This document shows positions 8,086-17,956 of a stretch of 64,000 nt of DNA, piece by piece. Position numbers and translations under genes: made by a program. The DNA is taken from the NCBI RefSeq assembly GCF_900155425.1, contig NZ_LT700191.1, positions 173,918 through 237,917 on the forward strand, given 5' to 3'. The DNA is from Parabacteroides massiliensis (GTDB taxonomy: Bacteria > Bacteroidota > Bacteroidia > Bacteroidales > Tannerellaceae). Each line of letters opens with the position of its first letter. Position 1 is the stretch's first letter. The notes below the pieces were generated by a model, which worked only from the letters and a program-made list of their open reading frames with translations, ran no database searches and had not been told where the DNA came from.

Positions 8086-9168
8086 TCAAAAAACATACTC
8101 TTCGACCCCTTTATTATTATCTTTTAGAAACAAACGAGTCTTATTTACATACTTAATTAACACCGAATCGACTGAAAAAGAGGAATTTTGATTCTTTTCT
8201 GACCCGAAAGTTGCCGGAACCACCCGAATATCTTCTTTTCCCTGTTTATTCTTATACCGGGAGGAATAAATCAATGAATATTGTGCGGAAGCGATGTATC
8301 GGTGCAAACCTTTCCGTCCTAAAACGACTTTTACCATGGCACCTCCGTCGGTATGTTCCCGGCTCATGTTCGATATAAAATTACCCAATGAATAAACGAC
8401 CAAATGGTCGGAAGTCCCATCTTTCCCTCTGCGAAGCTCCATCGGTTGGACAACATGAGGATGACAACCGATGATCAGATCGACCCCCTGTTGCATCAAC
8501 CAAGCGGCCAGTTCGCGCTGTCTGCGAGAAGGCATCTGCTCATATTCCACCCCCCAATGCATATTGGCAATGATAAAGTCCGGATTGAAAAGCTTGGCTT
8601 CAGCGATATCAGCTTTCATTATTTCCTTATCGATATAATTGACAATTCGGGGTGTATCGACCTTCAAACCGTTGGTGTCGTAAGTATAATTAAGCATGAT
8701 GATACGAAAGTCCTTTTTGCGAAGCAACATCGGATATGTGCGGCAACGGTGGTCACGGTCAAGAAAGGTTCCAGTATGACGGATTTCAAGAGAATCCAGC
8801 GTTTGGATGGTGCGGACAAGTCCGCGAGTCCGCCTGTCTAAACAATGGTTGTTGGCTAACAGGAAAAAGTCGAAACCGGCTTTTTGCAAAGCCAAAGCAA
8901 AATCTTCCGGGGCACTGAAAGCCGGATAGCCGCTATACGGCTTCCCGCCTAACGGAACTTCGAAGTTCACAACAGCAATATCGGCAGCATTCACCTCTTT
9001 TTCGATATCGGCGAAATAACCGCTCAAATCAAAAGAATCTCCTCGCCGGGTATTGTCGAGTTGTCTCTGGTGCATCATGGCATCACCGGCAAACAAGATT
9101 GTCAGCGAATCCTGAGCGGATAAAGACAGAATGCTCAAAAGACAAAACCCGGAGAGGAGTATTTTCAT
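8086..9168 (-). CDS. CapA-family metallophosphatase-fold protein
   Basis: The 360-residue product has a signal peptide (about 1-18, ending LSAQ) and a PGA_cap/CapA domain of calcineurin-like fold. The N-terminal [11 protein letters not shown], the [10 protein letters not shown] segment and the later [11 protein letters not shown] metal-binding motif are visible. CapA proteins act in poly-gamma-glutamate capsules, but many family members lie apart from capBC, as here, and have no assigned substrate. It overlaps folD by 4 bp and is probably the third gene of an ffh-folD-capA transcript. Family is certain; function is not. Confidence 0.85.
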   Translation of the reverse strand: MKILLSGFCLLSILSLSAQDSLTILFAGDAMMHQRQLDNTRRGDSFDLSGYFADIEKEVNAADIAVVNFEVPLGGKPYSGYPAFSAPEDFALALQKAGFDFFLLANNHCLDRRTRGLVRTIQTLDSLEIRHTGTFLDRDHRCRTYPMLLRKKDFRIIMLNYTYDTNGLKVDTPRIVNYIDKEIMKADIAEAKLFNPDFIIANMHWGVEYEQMPSRRQRELAAWLMQQGVDLIIGCHPHVVQPMELRRGKDGTSDHLVVYSLGNFISNMSREHTDGGAMVKVVLGRKGLHRYIASAQYSLIYSSRYKNKQGKEDIRVVPATFGSEKNQNSSFSVDSVLIKYVNKTRLFLKDNNKGVEEYVF

Positions 9169-10061
9169 TTATAAATCTCTTTCTTTCCGGCCAAAAGCGT
9201 ATTGCGCATCAAAGAGATAATGGTCATCGGACCTACACCGCCCGGAACCGGTGTGATATAAGAACATTTAGGTGCAACCTCATCAAACTTGACATCGCCA
9301 GTCAGTTTAAAACCACTTTTGCGAGTTGCATCCGGCACACGTGTCGTACCGACATCCACAATCACAGCCCCTTCTTTCACCATATCGCCTTTCAGGAATT
9401 CGGGGACACCCAAGGCCACAATGATAATATCGGCACTCAGGCACATTTCCTTCAGGTTCTCGGAACGGCTATGGCAAACAGTGACCGTGCAATCGCCCGG
9501 ATAAGCTTTTTGCATCATCAGGGTAGCCATCGGCTTGCCCACAATATTACTGCGTCCCAACACTACGCAATGTTTGCCGCGAGTCGGGATCTCGTAACGT
9601 CTCAACAGTTCCAGAATACCGGCCGGAGTCGCCGACACGAAACAAGGGAGGCCGATAGACATACGGCCGACGTTGATCGGATGGAAACCGTCCACATCCT
9701 TACGGTAGTCGATCGCTTCGATGATCTTCTGTTCCGAGATATGTTTCGGAAGCGGAAGTTGCACGATGAAGCCGTCCACATCCGGATCGTTGTTCAGTTC
9801 GTCCACCTTGTGAAGAAGCTCTTCTTCCGTAACATCGGCTTCATAACGGATCAGAGACGATTTGAAACCAATCTCATTACATGTCTTCACTTTACTGGCG
9901 ACATACGTTTCACTCCCCCCGTCATGGCCGACCAATATGGCAGCCAAATGAGGAACCTTGCCACCGGCAGCCTTGATGCGGGCCACTTCTTCCGCCATCT
10001 CCTGCTTCATCTGAGCTGAAACGGCTTTTCCGTCCAATAGCTTATACTGTTGTTCTTCCAT
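9165..10061 (-). CDS. folD: Bifunctional methylenetetrahydrofolate dehydrogenase/cyclohydrolase
   Basis: The 298-residue length and motifs fit FolD: the active-site tract [13 protein letters not shown] with the catalytic lysine, the QLPLPKHI segment, DVDGFHP, the NADP-binding GRSNIVGKP and the C-terminal [11 protein letters not shown]. It interconverts methylene-, methenyl- and 10-formyl-tetrahydrofolate in the cytoplasm. The gene begins 25 bp after ffh and its stop overlaps the next gene. Confidence 0.97.
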   Translation of the reverse strand: MEEQQYKLLDGKAVSAQMKQEMAEEVARIKAAGGKVPHLAAILVGHDGGSETYVASKVKTCNEIGFKSSLIRYEADVTEEELLHKVDELNNDPDVDGFIVQLPLPKHISEQKIIEAIDYRKDVDGFHPINVGRMSIGLPCFVSATPAGILELLRRYEIPTRGKHCVVLGRSNIVGKPMATLMMQKAYPGDCTVTVCHSRSENLKEMCLSADIIIVALGVPEFLKGDMVKEGAVIVDVGTTRVPDATRKSGFKLTGDVKFDEVAPKCSYITPVPGGVGPMTIISLMRNTLLAGKKEIYK

Positions 10062-10086
10062 ACTCTCTCTATTCTCTTTTCGGGTT

Positions 10087-11412
10087 TTATCTTCTGAATG
10101 AAGGGAATTTCTTGCTTCCCGGTTTGGCAGCCGTCAGCATACGCATCATCTTGCGTGTTTCGTCGAACTGCTTGATCAGTTTGTTCACTTCCTGGATCGT
10201 CGTTCCGCTACCTTTGGCGATACGCTGGCGACGCGAACCGTTCAAGATTGCCGGATTCGTACGTTCTTCGGGAGTCATGGAATAGATGATCGCTTCGATA
10301 CTCTTGAAAGCATTGTCGTCGATATCCACATCTTTCAAAGCCTTGCCTACGCCCGGAATCATGGAGGCCAGTTCTTTCAGGTTACCCATCTTCTTGATCT
10401 GCTGGATCTGAGAAATGAAGTCGTTGAAGTCGAACTGATTCTTGGCAATCTTCTTCTGCAAGCGTTTGGCCTCTTCTTCGTCATACTGTTCCTGCGCACG
10501 TTCCACCAAAGAAACGATATCACCCATACCGAGGATACGGTCTGCCATACGTTCAGGGTGGAAGATATCCAAAGCATCCATCTTTTCGCCCGTTCCGACA
10601 AATTTGATCGGCTTGTCGACTACCGTACGGATAGACAGAGCGGCACCACCGCGAGTATCACCGTCGAGCTTCGTCAGTACAACGCCATCAAAATCAAGGC
10701 GTTCATTGAATTCTTTTGCCGTATTGACTGCATCCTGTCCGGTCATGGAGTCGACAACGAACAGGGTTTCATCCGGCTGGATGGCGCTCTTGATTGCAGC
10801 GATCTCTTTCATCATCTGCTCGTCGATGGCCAGACGGCCGGCGGTATCGACAATCACGACATCGTTGCCTTTCGCACGTGCTTCGCGGATCGCATTCATC
10901 GCGATCTCCACCGGATTTTTGTTCTCCAGCTCCATATAGACAGGCACTCCGACCTGTTCGCCCACCACGCGCAACTGTTCGATAGCGGCCGGACGATACA
11001 CGTCGCAAGCTGCCAACAGCGGCTTTTTATTTTTCTTTGTCTTCAGCAAATTCGCCAGTTTACCCGAAAAAGTCGTTTTACCGGAACCTTGCAAACCGGA
11101 CATCAGGATGATTGCCGGATTTCCCTTCAGTTCCAGATCGGTCGCCTTTCCTCCCATCAGTTCAGCCAACTCGTCATGCACGATCTTGACCATTAACTGG
11201 CTGGGTTTAACGGATGTAAGCACGTTCTGCCCTAATGCTTTCGCTTTTACCGTATCGGTAAAGCTTTTGGCTACTTTATAGTTTACGTCGGCGTCGAGTA
11301 ATGCCTTACGCACATCTTTCAATGTTTCAGCCACATTGATCTCCGTGATCTTACCTTCACCTTTCAACAGCTTAAACGATCTGTCTAACCTTTCGCTTAA
11401 ATTCTCAAACAT
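10087..11412 (-). CDS. ffh: Signal recognition particle protein Ffh
   Basis: The 441-residue protein has the N-domain, the GTPase G-domain with P-loop [28 protein letters not shown], and a C-terminal methionine-rich M-domain with the [16 protein letters not shown]-binding region. It binds signal sequences and 4.5S RNA and delivers ribosomes to FtsY. It is the first gene of the leftward run with folD. No 4.5S RNA gene was recognised nearby. Confidence 0.98.
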   Translation of the reverse strand: MFENLSERLDRSFKLLKGEGKITEINVAETLKDVRKALLDADVNYKVAKSFTDTVKAKALGQNVLTSVKPSQLMVKIVHDELAELMGGKATDLELKGNPAIILMSGLQGSGKTTFSGKLANLLKTKKNKKPLLAACDVYRPAAIEQLRVVGEQVGVPVYMELENKNPVEIAMNAIREARAKGNDVVIVDTAGRLAIDEQMMKEIAAIKSAIQPDETLFVVDSMTGQDAVNTAKEFNERLDFDGVVLTKLDGDTRGGAALSIRTVVDKPIKFVGTGEKMDALDIFHPERMADRILGMGDIVSLVERAQEQYDEEEAKRLQKKIAKNQFDFNDFISQIQQIKKMGNLKELASMIPGVGKALKDVDIDDNAFKSIEAIIYSMTPEERTNPAILNGSRRQRIAKGSGTTIQEVNKLIKQFDETRKMMRMLTAAKPGSKKFPSFRR

Positions 11413-11458
11413 AATTCGTATGTATATTTATTTTATTTTCTATTCTTCGAATGAGAGG

Positions 11459-11466
11459 CAAAGGTA
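11459..11466 (-). promoter_or_regulatory. -7 element upstream of ffh
   Basis: TACCTTTG on the minus strand, about 47 bp before the ffh start, matches the Bacteroidetes -7 exactly. No good -33 TTTG is found at 19-21 bp. Confidence 0.5.
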
Positions 11467-11506
11467 AGAAAAACTGACGAATAAAGAAAAGATCACAAAT
11501 TCCGAG

Positions 11507-12829
11507 TCAGATTTTCTTATCGTGCCAAGATGCTTTCTTCAAATAAATGACACTCGCCACCAATAAACCGGTATAATACACCACCTCGGTCATAAAACAA
11601 ACGGCAACCGGCATATGCAGGCGCATTCCGGCCACATATATAAATAATGTATAGAAAACAAGGGTGACCAACTCCATCACAAAGGCCGAACGGGTATTTC
11701 CCGTACCTGTCACCCCGCTGAACACGATATTGGCAACCGCTCCGATCAGCAGAGCTCCCGAAATCACATAAAGGGAAGGTATCGAGGCGTGTATCAATGT
11801 CACGTCATTGGTGTAAACCGATAGTATCGCAGAAGGGACCAGACAAGTGACAGACACAAAAACAGCCATGATCCCCAACGAGATCCAGGTTATATGGCGG
11901 ATGATCAGGATGACCTGATCCTTGTGTCCCGCTCCGATGCTGTTACTCACAAACGTATTCGTTGCCGTCGATAAAGAATTGACCGGAATCAACAAAACGA
12001 TGTAAACACTCCGGATAATATTCGCAATCGCCAGTTCACGTTGCCCCAAATGTTCCACGGCCACAAACAGCATAAAATAAGTACTGAGCGAAATAAAATA
12101 CTGCAACATCGTGAATATCGAGATGTCCAACACACGCCTCAGCAGTTTGAAATCGAACGATCCGAACTGATTCAGTGCATACTTCTTGATATCCACCGTT
12201 ATCCGAGTATAGAGCACATAAAACACGATAGACACCGCCTCCGCCATCACCGAAGCGATAGCCGCGCCTTTTATTCCCAATTCCGGGAAGCCGCAGTTAC
12301 CGAATATCAGCAGGTAGTCCAGCAACACATTCGTCAACGCCATCACAACGGCATTCAGCGTCAACACCTTCGTTCGTGTAATACCGATAAACAAAGCACG
12401 GAACATCACATTCACAAAAGAGAAAAAGAACCCGAACACACGCCAGTCCAAGAATTCTTCCGTGGCGTTCAGAATCGTATCGGAAGAAATCAGTACCCGC
12501 ATAATATCCCCGGCGAACAGGCGGGACAAGGTGAACATGACACCCGCCAGCATAAGCAGGAAAAAGACGCCCTGTATCATCACCGGCCCGACATCCTTAT
12601 AATTCCGCTCCCCGTTACGGCGGGCCATGATGATCTGCGATCCGGTACTAAACCCAAAAGCGATCGTAAAGGCACATATATAATACAAGCCGCCCATTGC
12701 AGAAGCTCCCAGCTCGACTTCACCGACCCGACCCAAAAACGCGGTGTCTGTCACATTAATGACATTCTGTGCCAGAAGACTCAAAAAGATAGGATAACTA
12801 ACATTCCAAATTTGCTTGTTTGTATACAT
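11507..12829 (-). CDS. MATE-family multidrug/cation antiporter
   Basis: The 440-residue protein is almost wholly hydrophobic with about 12 membrane segments in two related halves, the layout of MATE (NorM/DinF-type) transporters. The N-terminal IFLSLLAQNVINVTDTAFLGRVGEVELGA segment is characteristic. It probably exports drugs or metabolites using a Na+ or H+ gradient. It stands alone between ffh and panD. The substrate cannot be inferred. Confidence 0.9.
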   Translation of the reverse strand: MYTNKQIWNVSYPIFLSLLAQNVINVTDTAFLGRVGEVELGASAMGGLYYICAFTIAFGFSTGSQIIMARRNGERNYKDVGPVMIQGVFFLLMLAGVMFTLSRLFAGDIMRVLISSDTILNATEEFLDWRVFGFFFSFVNVMFRALFIGITRTKVLTLNAVVMALTNVLLDYLLIFGNCGFPELGIKGAAIASVMAEAVSIVFYVLYTRITVDIKKYALNQFGSFDFKLLRRVLDISIFTMLQYFISLSTYFMLFVAVEHLGQRELAIANIIRSVYIVLLIPVNSLSTATNTFVSNSIGAGHKDQVILIIRHITWISLGIMAVFVSVTCLVPSAILSVYTNDVTLIHASIPSLYVISGALLIGAVANIVFSGVTGTGNTRSAFVMELVTLVFYTLFIYVAGMRLHMPVAVCFMTEVVYYTGLLVASVIYLKKASWHDKKI

Positions 12830-12864
12830 ATATAATATCGTTTACGAAGGAAATCCATACTCAT

Positions 12865-12895
12865 AAAAAAAGCCCGCCACATCAGGCGAGCTTTT
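12865..12895 (-). terminator. Intrinsic terminator of panD
   Basis: The stem AAAAGC-CGCC/GGCG-GCTTTT with a 6-nt loop and one internal mismatch is followed on the minus strand by T residues. It lies 42 bp after the panD stop and may also help isolate the MATE gene. Confidence 0.75.
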
Positions 12896-12936
12896 CGTTT
12901 ATATGCTATTGCATTTATTTTTCAGCTACCGATGCT

Positions 12937-13287
12937 TCATATCAGTTTGTTGGTTGCCGTATCCGGAAACACGACCGACGGTTTAAAAGTTTTCGCCTCC
13001 TCAAAATCCATCAAGGCATACGACATAATAATAATGATATCGCCTGGTTGGGCTTTGCGTGCAGCAGCTCCGTTCAGGCAAACCACCCCCGAACCACGTT
13101 CACCTTTAATGATATACGTTTCAAAACGTTCGCCGTTATTATTATTCACAATAGCGACCTTTTCGTTGGCAATCAGGTTGGCGGCATCCAACAAATCCTC
13201 ATCGACAGTGATACTCCCGATATAATTCAGATTGGCTTCCGTTACCGTCACCCGGTGAATCTTTGATTTAACTACTTCTATAAACAT
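12937..13287 (-). CDS. panD: Aspartate 1-decarboxylase
   Basis: The 116-residue proenzyme contains the self-cleavage site Gly24-Ser25 (YIGSITVD), which yields the pyruvoyl cofactor. It also has the conserved [16 protein letters not shown] tract. It makes beta-alanine for pantothenate. It sits 116 bp downstream of panC on the same strand, and the two supply the two successive steps. Confidence 0.97.
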   Translation of the reverse strand: MFIEVVKSKIHRVTVTEANLNYIGSITVDEDLLDAANLIANEKVAIVNNNNGERFETYIIKGERGSGVVCLNGAAARKAQPGDIIIIMSYALMDFEEAKTFKPSVVFPDTATNKLI

Positions 13288-13294
13288 ACGATCT

Positions 13295-13322
13295 GATTTA
13301 TGATTTATGATTTATGAATTAT
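13295..13322. repeat. Tandem heptamer (GATTTAT)n upstream of panD
   Basis: Three exact copies of GATTTAT and one degenerate fourth copy run head to tail just before the panD start. Similar GATTTATGATTT sequence occurs at 48701-48727 upstream of pdxA. Confidence 0.7.
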
Positions 13323-13403
13323 TTAGCTACGCTTGTTTCTCCTATATAAAACGATGATTATCCGGGAAACAAACCATAATCCACCACCACAAATCTATAT
13401 TAT

Positions 13404-14243
13404 TTAGTACTTAATATTATCTATCAGACGAACCTCCCCGCAATAGACCGTGATACATCCTACCGGATAAGTCGTATCGGACCAGTTCTTGATGGACTCC
13501 ATCGTATTGCCATCTACAATCTCATAGTATTCCACACGCATGACCGGATCGGCGTTTATCGTATCGATAACATAGTCGATCACCTCCTGCACGCTCTTTT
13601 CGGGCACAAAGTTAGTACTTTCTTTTAACGTACGAGCTATTAACGGAGCTTTTTGACGCTGTTCGGGTGTCAGACGCACATTACGGCTGCTCAAAGCCAG
13701 GCCGTCAGCCTCGCGCAAAATCGGGCAGGCGTTGATCTTCACCGGAATATTCAGTTGCTTCACCATTGCCCGGATCACCGCGATCTGCTGGAAGTCTTTT
13801 TCACCGAAATAGGCATTATCCGGTTCGACGGCATAAAAAAGCTTACTTACGATCTGGGCGACCCCGTTGAAATGTCCGGGACGGCGTGCCCCTTCCATTA
13901 CAGCCGAGACAGTGCCGAAATCGAATGTGCGGGTATCAGGCTCCGGATACATCTCTTCTACCGAGGGAGCAAATACATAATCGCACCCAGCCGATTCCAA
14001 CAAAGCACAATCTTTGTCCAACGTACGAGGATACGTTTCAAGGTCATGCTTATCGTTAAACTGGGTCGGATTGACAAAAACACTGACCACACATACGTCA
14101 TTATCTTCCACACAACGCTTAACCAGGCTCAGGTGTCCGTTGTGCAATGCTCCCATAGTGGGAACAAAGCCAATTTGTTTGTTATCACGCTTTTCTTCAG
14201 CAAGATAACTCTTCAATTCCTTAATGCTGTTTACTATTTTCAT
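13404..14243 (-). CDS. panC: Pantoate--beta-alanine ligase (pantothenate synthetase)
   Basis: The 279-residue enzyme shows the nucleotide-binding [10 protein letters not shown] (His34 and His37), the VFVNPTQF segment, the GEKDFQQ motif and LSSRN. It condenses pantoate and beta-alanine with ATP to form pantothenate. It is divergent from the glycogen-type gene at 14343 and precedes panD. CoaX, a later step of coenzyme A synthesis, is encoded at 57901-58629. Confidence 0.97.
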   Translation of the reverse strand: MKIVNSIKELKSYLAEEKRDNKQIGFVPTMGALHNGHLSLVKRCVEDNDVCVVSVFVNPTQFNDKHDLETYPRTLDKDCALLESAGCDYVFAPSVEEMYPEPDTRTFDFGTVSAVMEGARRPGHFNGVAQIVSKLFYAVEPDNAYFGEKDFQQIAVIRAMVKQLNIPVKINACPILREADGLALSSRNVRLTPEQRQKAPLIARTLKESTNFVPEKSVQEVIDYVIDTINADPVMRVEYYEIVDGNTMESIKNWSDTTYPVGCITVYCGEVRLIDNIKY

Positions 14244-14281
14244 CCTTTAGATGCTTATTGACGGTGCAAAGCAAATAAATA

Positions 14282-14314
14282 ATTGCGGTAAATGAAAGAA
14301 ATTTTGTATCTTTG
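14282..14314 (+). promoter_or_regulatory. Promoter of the GT5-like gene and DUF4270 gene
   Basis: ATTG (14282-14285) and TATCTTTG (14307-14314) with a 21-bp spacer. The -7 is exact and the -33 has one mismatch. It lies about 30 bp before the ATG at 14343 and so rules out the earlier in-frame ATG at 14292. Confidence 0.6.
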
Positions 14315-14342
14315 TAGCGTCTTTATAAAACTAGTTTACAGA

Positions 14343-15161
14343 ATGGATGCAAAAAAAATCTTGTTTATAGCTCAAGAAATAACACCCTACCTTCCCGAAT
14401 CAGAGATTGCAACGATATGCAGAAACCTGCCGCAAGGCATACAGGAACGCGGTCGTGAAATTAGGACTTTCATGCCCAAGTTCGGTAGCATTAATGAACG
14501 CCGCAACCAGTTGCACGAAGTAATCCGGCTTTCGGGTATGAATCTCATCATTGATGATACCGATCACCCGTTGATCATTAAGGTAGCGTCCATTCAGGCA
14601 GCCCGCATGCAGGTATATTTCATCGACAATGAAGACTTCTTCCAAAGAAAGCATACTATCAGCGATGATGAAGGTAACGAATATGAGGATAACGACGACC
14701 GTTCGATCTTCTATGTCCGTGGTGTATTGGAAACAGTGAAAAAGCTCCGTTGGATACCGGACGTCATTCACTGCCATGGTTGGATGTCAGCGCTCACAGC
14801 CCTGTACATCAAACGTATGTATGCCGACGATCCTTGCCTCAAGGATGCAAAGATCGTATACTCTATCTACAACGATGACTTCAAAACACCGTTCCGAAAA
14901 GAATTTGCGAATAAATTAAAGATGGATGGAGCCAAAGACAGCGACCTGAAAGGCATCAAAGCGGATACAAGCTTCATCGGGCTGACCAAGCTTGCCATAG
15001 ATTTCGCAGACGGTGTGATACAAGGCAGTGAAACGATCAACCAGGATGTGTTGGATTATATTGCCACTAAAAAGCACACTCCATTCCTGCCTTACCAGTC
15101 ACCGGATGTTTATATGGATAAATTCAATGAATTCTACGATGTCGTATTAGGCACAAAATAA
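14343..15161 (+). CDS. Glycogen/starch synthase N-terminal (GT5) domain protein
   Basis: The 272-residue protein starts at MDAKKILFIAQEI and matches only the N-terminal Rossmann half of GT5 starch/glycogen synthases: the opening strand, an IPDVIHCHGWMSAL motif and a YSIYN segment. The C-terminal ADP-glucose-binding half with its E-x7-E motif is absent, and the usual K-x-G-G loop near the N-terminus reads PYLPESE. It therefore cannot be a complete synthase by itself. Either it partners the GT4 protein encoded at 17957-19225 or it has another role. It lies 10 bp before the DUF4270 gene and shares its transcript. Confidence 0.8.
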   Translation: MDAKKILFIAQEITPYLPESEIATICRNLPQGIQERGREIRTFMPKFGSINERRNQLHEVIRLSGMNLIIDDTDHPLIIKVASIQAARMQVYFIDNEDFFQRKHTISDDEGNEYEDNDDRSIFYVRGVLETVKKLRWIPDVIHCHGWMSALTALYIKRMYADDPCLKDAKIVYSIYNDDFKTPFRKEFANKLKMDGAKDSDLKGIKADTSFIGLTKLAIDFADGVIQGSETINQDVLDYIATKKHTPFLPYQSPDVYMDKFNEFYDVVLGTK

Positions 15162-15171
15162 ATTTAGAGAA

Positions 15172-16557
15172 ATGAAAATCAAGCTTTTTGTACTTGGCCT
15201 GAGTCTCGGGATCTCTATCCTGAGCGGGTGTAATGATGATTTGACACAGGTAGGAACAGGTATTCAACCGGAAAATGACAGACCGTTGGTATACGCGGAC
15301 ACATTCTACATGAAAGCAAAAACAGTACAGACCGATTCTGTCTATGCCCGGACAATTTACGGTTCATTAGGAGAAATATACGATCCTCTGTATGGCAACC
15401 TGAAGTCTGATTTCATGTGCCAGTTCTACTGTCCTGAAAATTTCCGGTTCAGATACACGCCCAATAACGGCGTAATAGATTCGGTCGATTTTAAAATATA
15501 TTACAGCCGAAGCTGGACAGGTGATTCTCTCACCCCGATGCGAGTCCAACTTTACGAAGTAACAACTCCGCTGACAAGGGATTTTTATACGAATATCGAC
15601 CCTGAACAATTCTGCAACATGCAGAAATCATTGGGTATGCAAACGTATACGGCACGTAATTTAAGTGTTTCGGATTCTCTTTGGAATGCGACAACAACAA
15701 GCGGTAGCCAAACTGTATATTCATACGATCCTAATATCACAATTCGTATGCCTAAAGAATTGGGGCAACGTTTCTATGACGCGACAATCAAAAATCCGGA
15801 AGTTTTTACCGATCAGAATACATTCAACCAATACTTTCCCGGTATTTATGTCACCAACACATTTGGTACGGGAAACATCCTGAATATCGAAAGTACACGA
15901 ATGAATATTTACTATAAGTACACGATAAAAGGTTCTGCCGACCAGGATTCAATCGTACAGACATGGGAAACTTTCAGTGCGACTTCCGAAGTCATCCAGC
16001 TGAACAGATTCAAGAATACAGACATAAGCCATCTGCTGGAACCCAACGACAGCATCGCCTACCTAAAGAGTCCGGCCGGCGTATACACCCAGTTGACAAT
16101 TCCGGCACAAGACATTGCCCCGATTATCAAAGGACGTATTGTCAGCAATGTGGATCTTTCGCTAAAAGCCCTTCCGCAAGAAGACTGGAAATATGCATTT
16201 GAAGCTCCGGAGAACATTCTGATACTTCCGAAAGATTCAATGGATACATTCTTTAAGAACAACAATGTGGAAAACAGCATTACCTCTTTCCGCGGAGAAT
16301 ATACGGCCTCCACTCGTACTTATACATTTGGCAACATCGCCAAATTACTTAAGACTCATATTGAGAACTCGCCGGATGAAGATTTGGTTATCAATATCAT
16401 TCCCGTACAGCGTCGGATTGGAGAGACAAGAGATTACTATGGACGAACTTCTTACTATACAGTTGCCATTGAAAACTACTTGAAACCTTCTGGCGTGAAA
16501 CTCCGGATAGATAAAGACGCAATGGAAATGCGTATCATAACAATCGAATATAAATAA
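15172..16557 (+). CDS. DUF4270 family lipoprotein
   Basis: A 461-residue protein with a lipoprotein signal (lipobox LSGC, Cys at about 20) and the NDDLTQVGTGIQP start typical of DUF4270, a Bacteroidetes-specific family of unknown function. The body is predicted to be mainly beta-strand. It probably sits in the outer membrane or periplasm. It is co-transcribed with the GT5-like gene and ends at a shared convergent terminator facing the GH57 gene. Confidence 0.85.
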   Translation: MKIKLFVLGLSLGISILSGCNDDLTQVGTGIQPENDRPLVYADTFYMKAKTVQTDSVYARTIYGSLGEIYDPLYGNLKSDFMCQFYCPENFRFRYTPNNGVIDSVDFKIYYSRSWTGDSLTPMRVQLYEVTTPLTRDFYTNIDPEQFCNMQKSLGMQTYTARNLSVSDSLWNATTTSGSQTVYSYDPNITIRMPKELGQRFYDATIKNPEVFTDQNTFNQYFPGIYVTNTFGTGNILNIESTRMNIYYKYTIKGSADQDSIVQTWETFSATSEVIQLNRFKNTDISHLLEPNDSIAYLKSPAGVYTQLTIPAQDIAPIIKGRIVSNVDLSLKALPQEDWKYAFEAPENILILPKDSMDTFFKNNNVENSITSFRGEYTASTRTYTFGNIAKLLKTHIENSPDEDLVINIIPVQRRIGETRDYYGRTSYYTVAIENYLKPSGVKLRIDKDAMEMRIITIEYK

Positions 16558-16580
16558 ACAGACCTTGTTTAATCCGATAA

Positions 16581-16615
16581 AAAAACCGGGGCTCCCCAAA
16601 AGGAACCCCGGTTTT
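16581..16615. terminator. Bidirectional intrinsic terminator
   Basis: A strong G+C-rich stem (AACCGGGG...TCC/GGA...CCCCGGTT, one mismatch) is flanked by A residues on the left and T residues on the right. It lies between two convergent genes, so it can serve both. Confidence 0.88.
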
Positions 16616-16632
16616 CATTTATTACTTTATCT

Positions 16633-17940
16633 CTATTCGGCAGCCGCTTTCTTTGCGGCTTTTTTTCTATACTTCTCAAGTTCTTTCTGTAACTTTTCAA
16701 TCTCTTCCCCTTGGCTCTTGATCGTTGTAAGAAGAGAATTCAATTCTTCGTTCTCTACCTCGACAGGATATAAGGCATTTACACGGCTGATAAAATCGCC
16801 CAATATATTCATATAATTGGTAAATGCATCATACGGGGAATCATAAATACCGCGATTCAGCCAAATCCCCGTCTTCTTGGTTGTCATAAAACGGAAGTTA
16901 TTGCTTGCCTGCAAATAATCCCAGTCTTGCTTGATACGACGGTCATCACATAAATGAACACGCTCAGCCACACTATACAACTTGTTGAACGCTTCGCGCT
17001 GCATCACGTTACCCAGCCAACAGCTCGTGTCTCTTTCTTCGTCTGCCCATGACATCGGATAAGGGACATCGACCTGATCGACAGATTTGAACTTCGTCAC
17101 GATTTCAGACGGAGTCGAGAATGAAATGCCTTTTTCTTTCGCACAAGCCGGCAATGCCTTGATAAACTGGAGGATATTCGAAGACAACGGTTGTGCAATG
17201 CCCAAAGCGGAAAGCTCCATAAAGATATTGATAACTTGTTCTTCTTCCGGCAATCCCGCGATCCAACCGATATATTTATCTGCAAATAACGGATACTCGC
17301 TCCAATCCGAATTAGAGAAACGAAGGCTAATGTCGTCCGACAATTTGAAATCGCGAAGCAACATCTTCAAATTAGGATTATATGCACAATGATACACATA
17401 ATGCGGGCTCTTCCAACCCAACACATGCTTGGCTCCTTCGGTCAGAACGCCTTTAAAACCCATACTTGCAATAACCGATCCGATCTCATTTGAATAAATC
17501 AAACTGGAATTGCGGAAAACCTTGGGGGCTTTTCCAAAAACCTGCTTGATCTTTGCACTCATTCTGGAAACTTCTTCACGAAAACACTCTTCGTTGGCCA
17601 AAGAAGAAAGGCCGTGAGAATAAGGTTCGCACAAAAATTCGCAACAGCCCGTGTCATTCAATTGATGCAACAGGTCGATCACGGCAGGAGAATAGATCTC
17701 CAACTGCTCCAATGCCACACCCGAAATAGAAAAAGCGACTTTGAAAGCTCCGCCATTGTTTTTTGCCATTTCAAGCAAAGCAGTCAATGCCGGAATATAA
17801 GAACGCTCTGTAATTTCCGTGATACTGCGTTCATTTTCATAATCATCATAATAGTAATGATCCGTACCGATATCGAAACAACGATAGCGTTTCAAATGTA
17901 TGATTTGATGTATTTCAAAATAAAGACAGATTGTTTTCAT
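16633..17940 (-). CDS. Glycoside hydrolase family 57 protein (alpha-glucan-related)
   Basis: The 435-residue protein has the GH57 N-terminal pattern (ICLYFEIHQ), the FLCEPYSHGL and RNSSLIYSNEIG blocks and KHVLGWKSPHYVY. A lysine-rich coiled-coil tail follows (about 395-430). GH57 enzymes hydrolyse or branch alpha-glucans. The family's usual D-x-E-x-F-G acid/base block appears here as MELSALG, so the aspartate and neighbouring acidic residue are not conserved. Activity is uncertain. No signal peptide is seen, so it is cytoplasmic. It is the last gene of the leftward run debranching enzyme-GT4-GH57. Confidence 0.85.
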   Translation of the reverse strand: MKTICLYFEIHQIIHLKRYRCFDIGTDHYYYDDYENERSITEITERSYIPALTALLEMAKNNGGAFKVAFSISGVALEQLEIYSPAVIDLLHQLNDTGCCEFLCEPYSHGLSSLANEECFREEVSRMSAKIKQVFGKAPKVFRNSSLIYSNEIGSVIASMGFKGVLTEGAKHVLGWKSPHYVYHCAYNPNLKMLLRDFKLSDDISLRFSNSDWSEYPLFADKYIGWIAGLPEEEQVINIFMELSALGIAQPLSSNILQFIKALPACAKEKGISFSTPSEIVTKFKSVDQVDVPYPMSWADEERDTSCWLGNVMQREAFNKLYSVAERVHLCDDRRIKQDWDYLQASNNFRFMTTKKTGIWLNRGIYDSPYDAFTNYMNILGDFISRVNALYPVEVENEELNSLLTTIKSQGEEIEKLQKELEKYRKKAAKKAAAE

Positions 17941-17956
17941 ATCTAATTGTGTTTTA

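Noticed and set aside
8086-9168. Capsule (poly-gamma-glutamate) biosynthesis locus
   Set aside because: Only the CapA-fold protein is present, linked to ffh and folD; no capB or capC homologue is nearby.
9099-10019. 306-residue open frame on the plus strand
   Set aside because: It is antisense to folD and the CapA-like gene, both firmly identified; composition is that of a shadow frame.
10087-11412. 4.5S RNA gene next to ffh
   Set aside because: The flanking gaps are short and show no SRP-RNA-like GGAA tetraloop stem.
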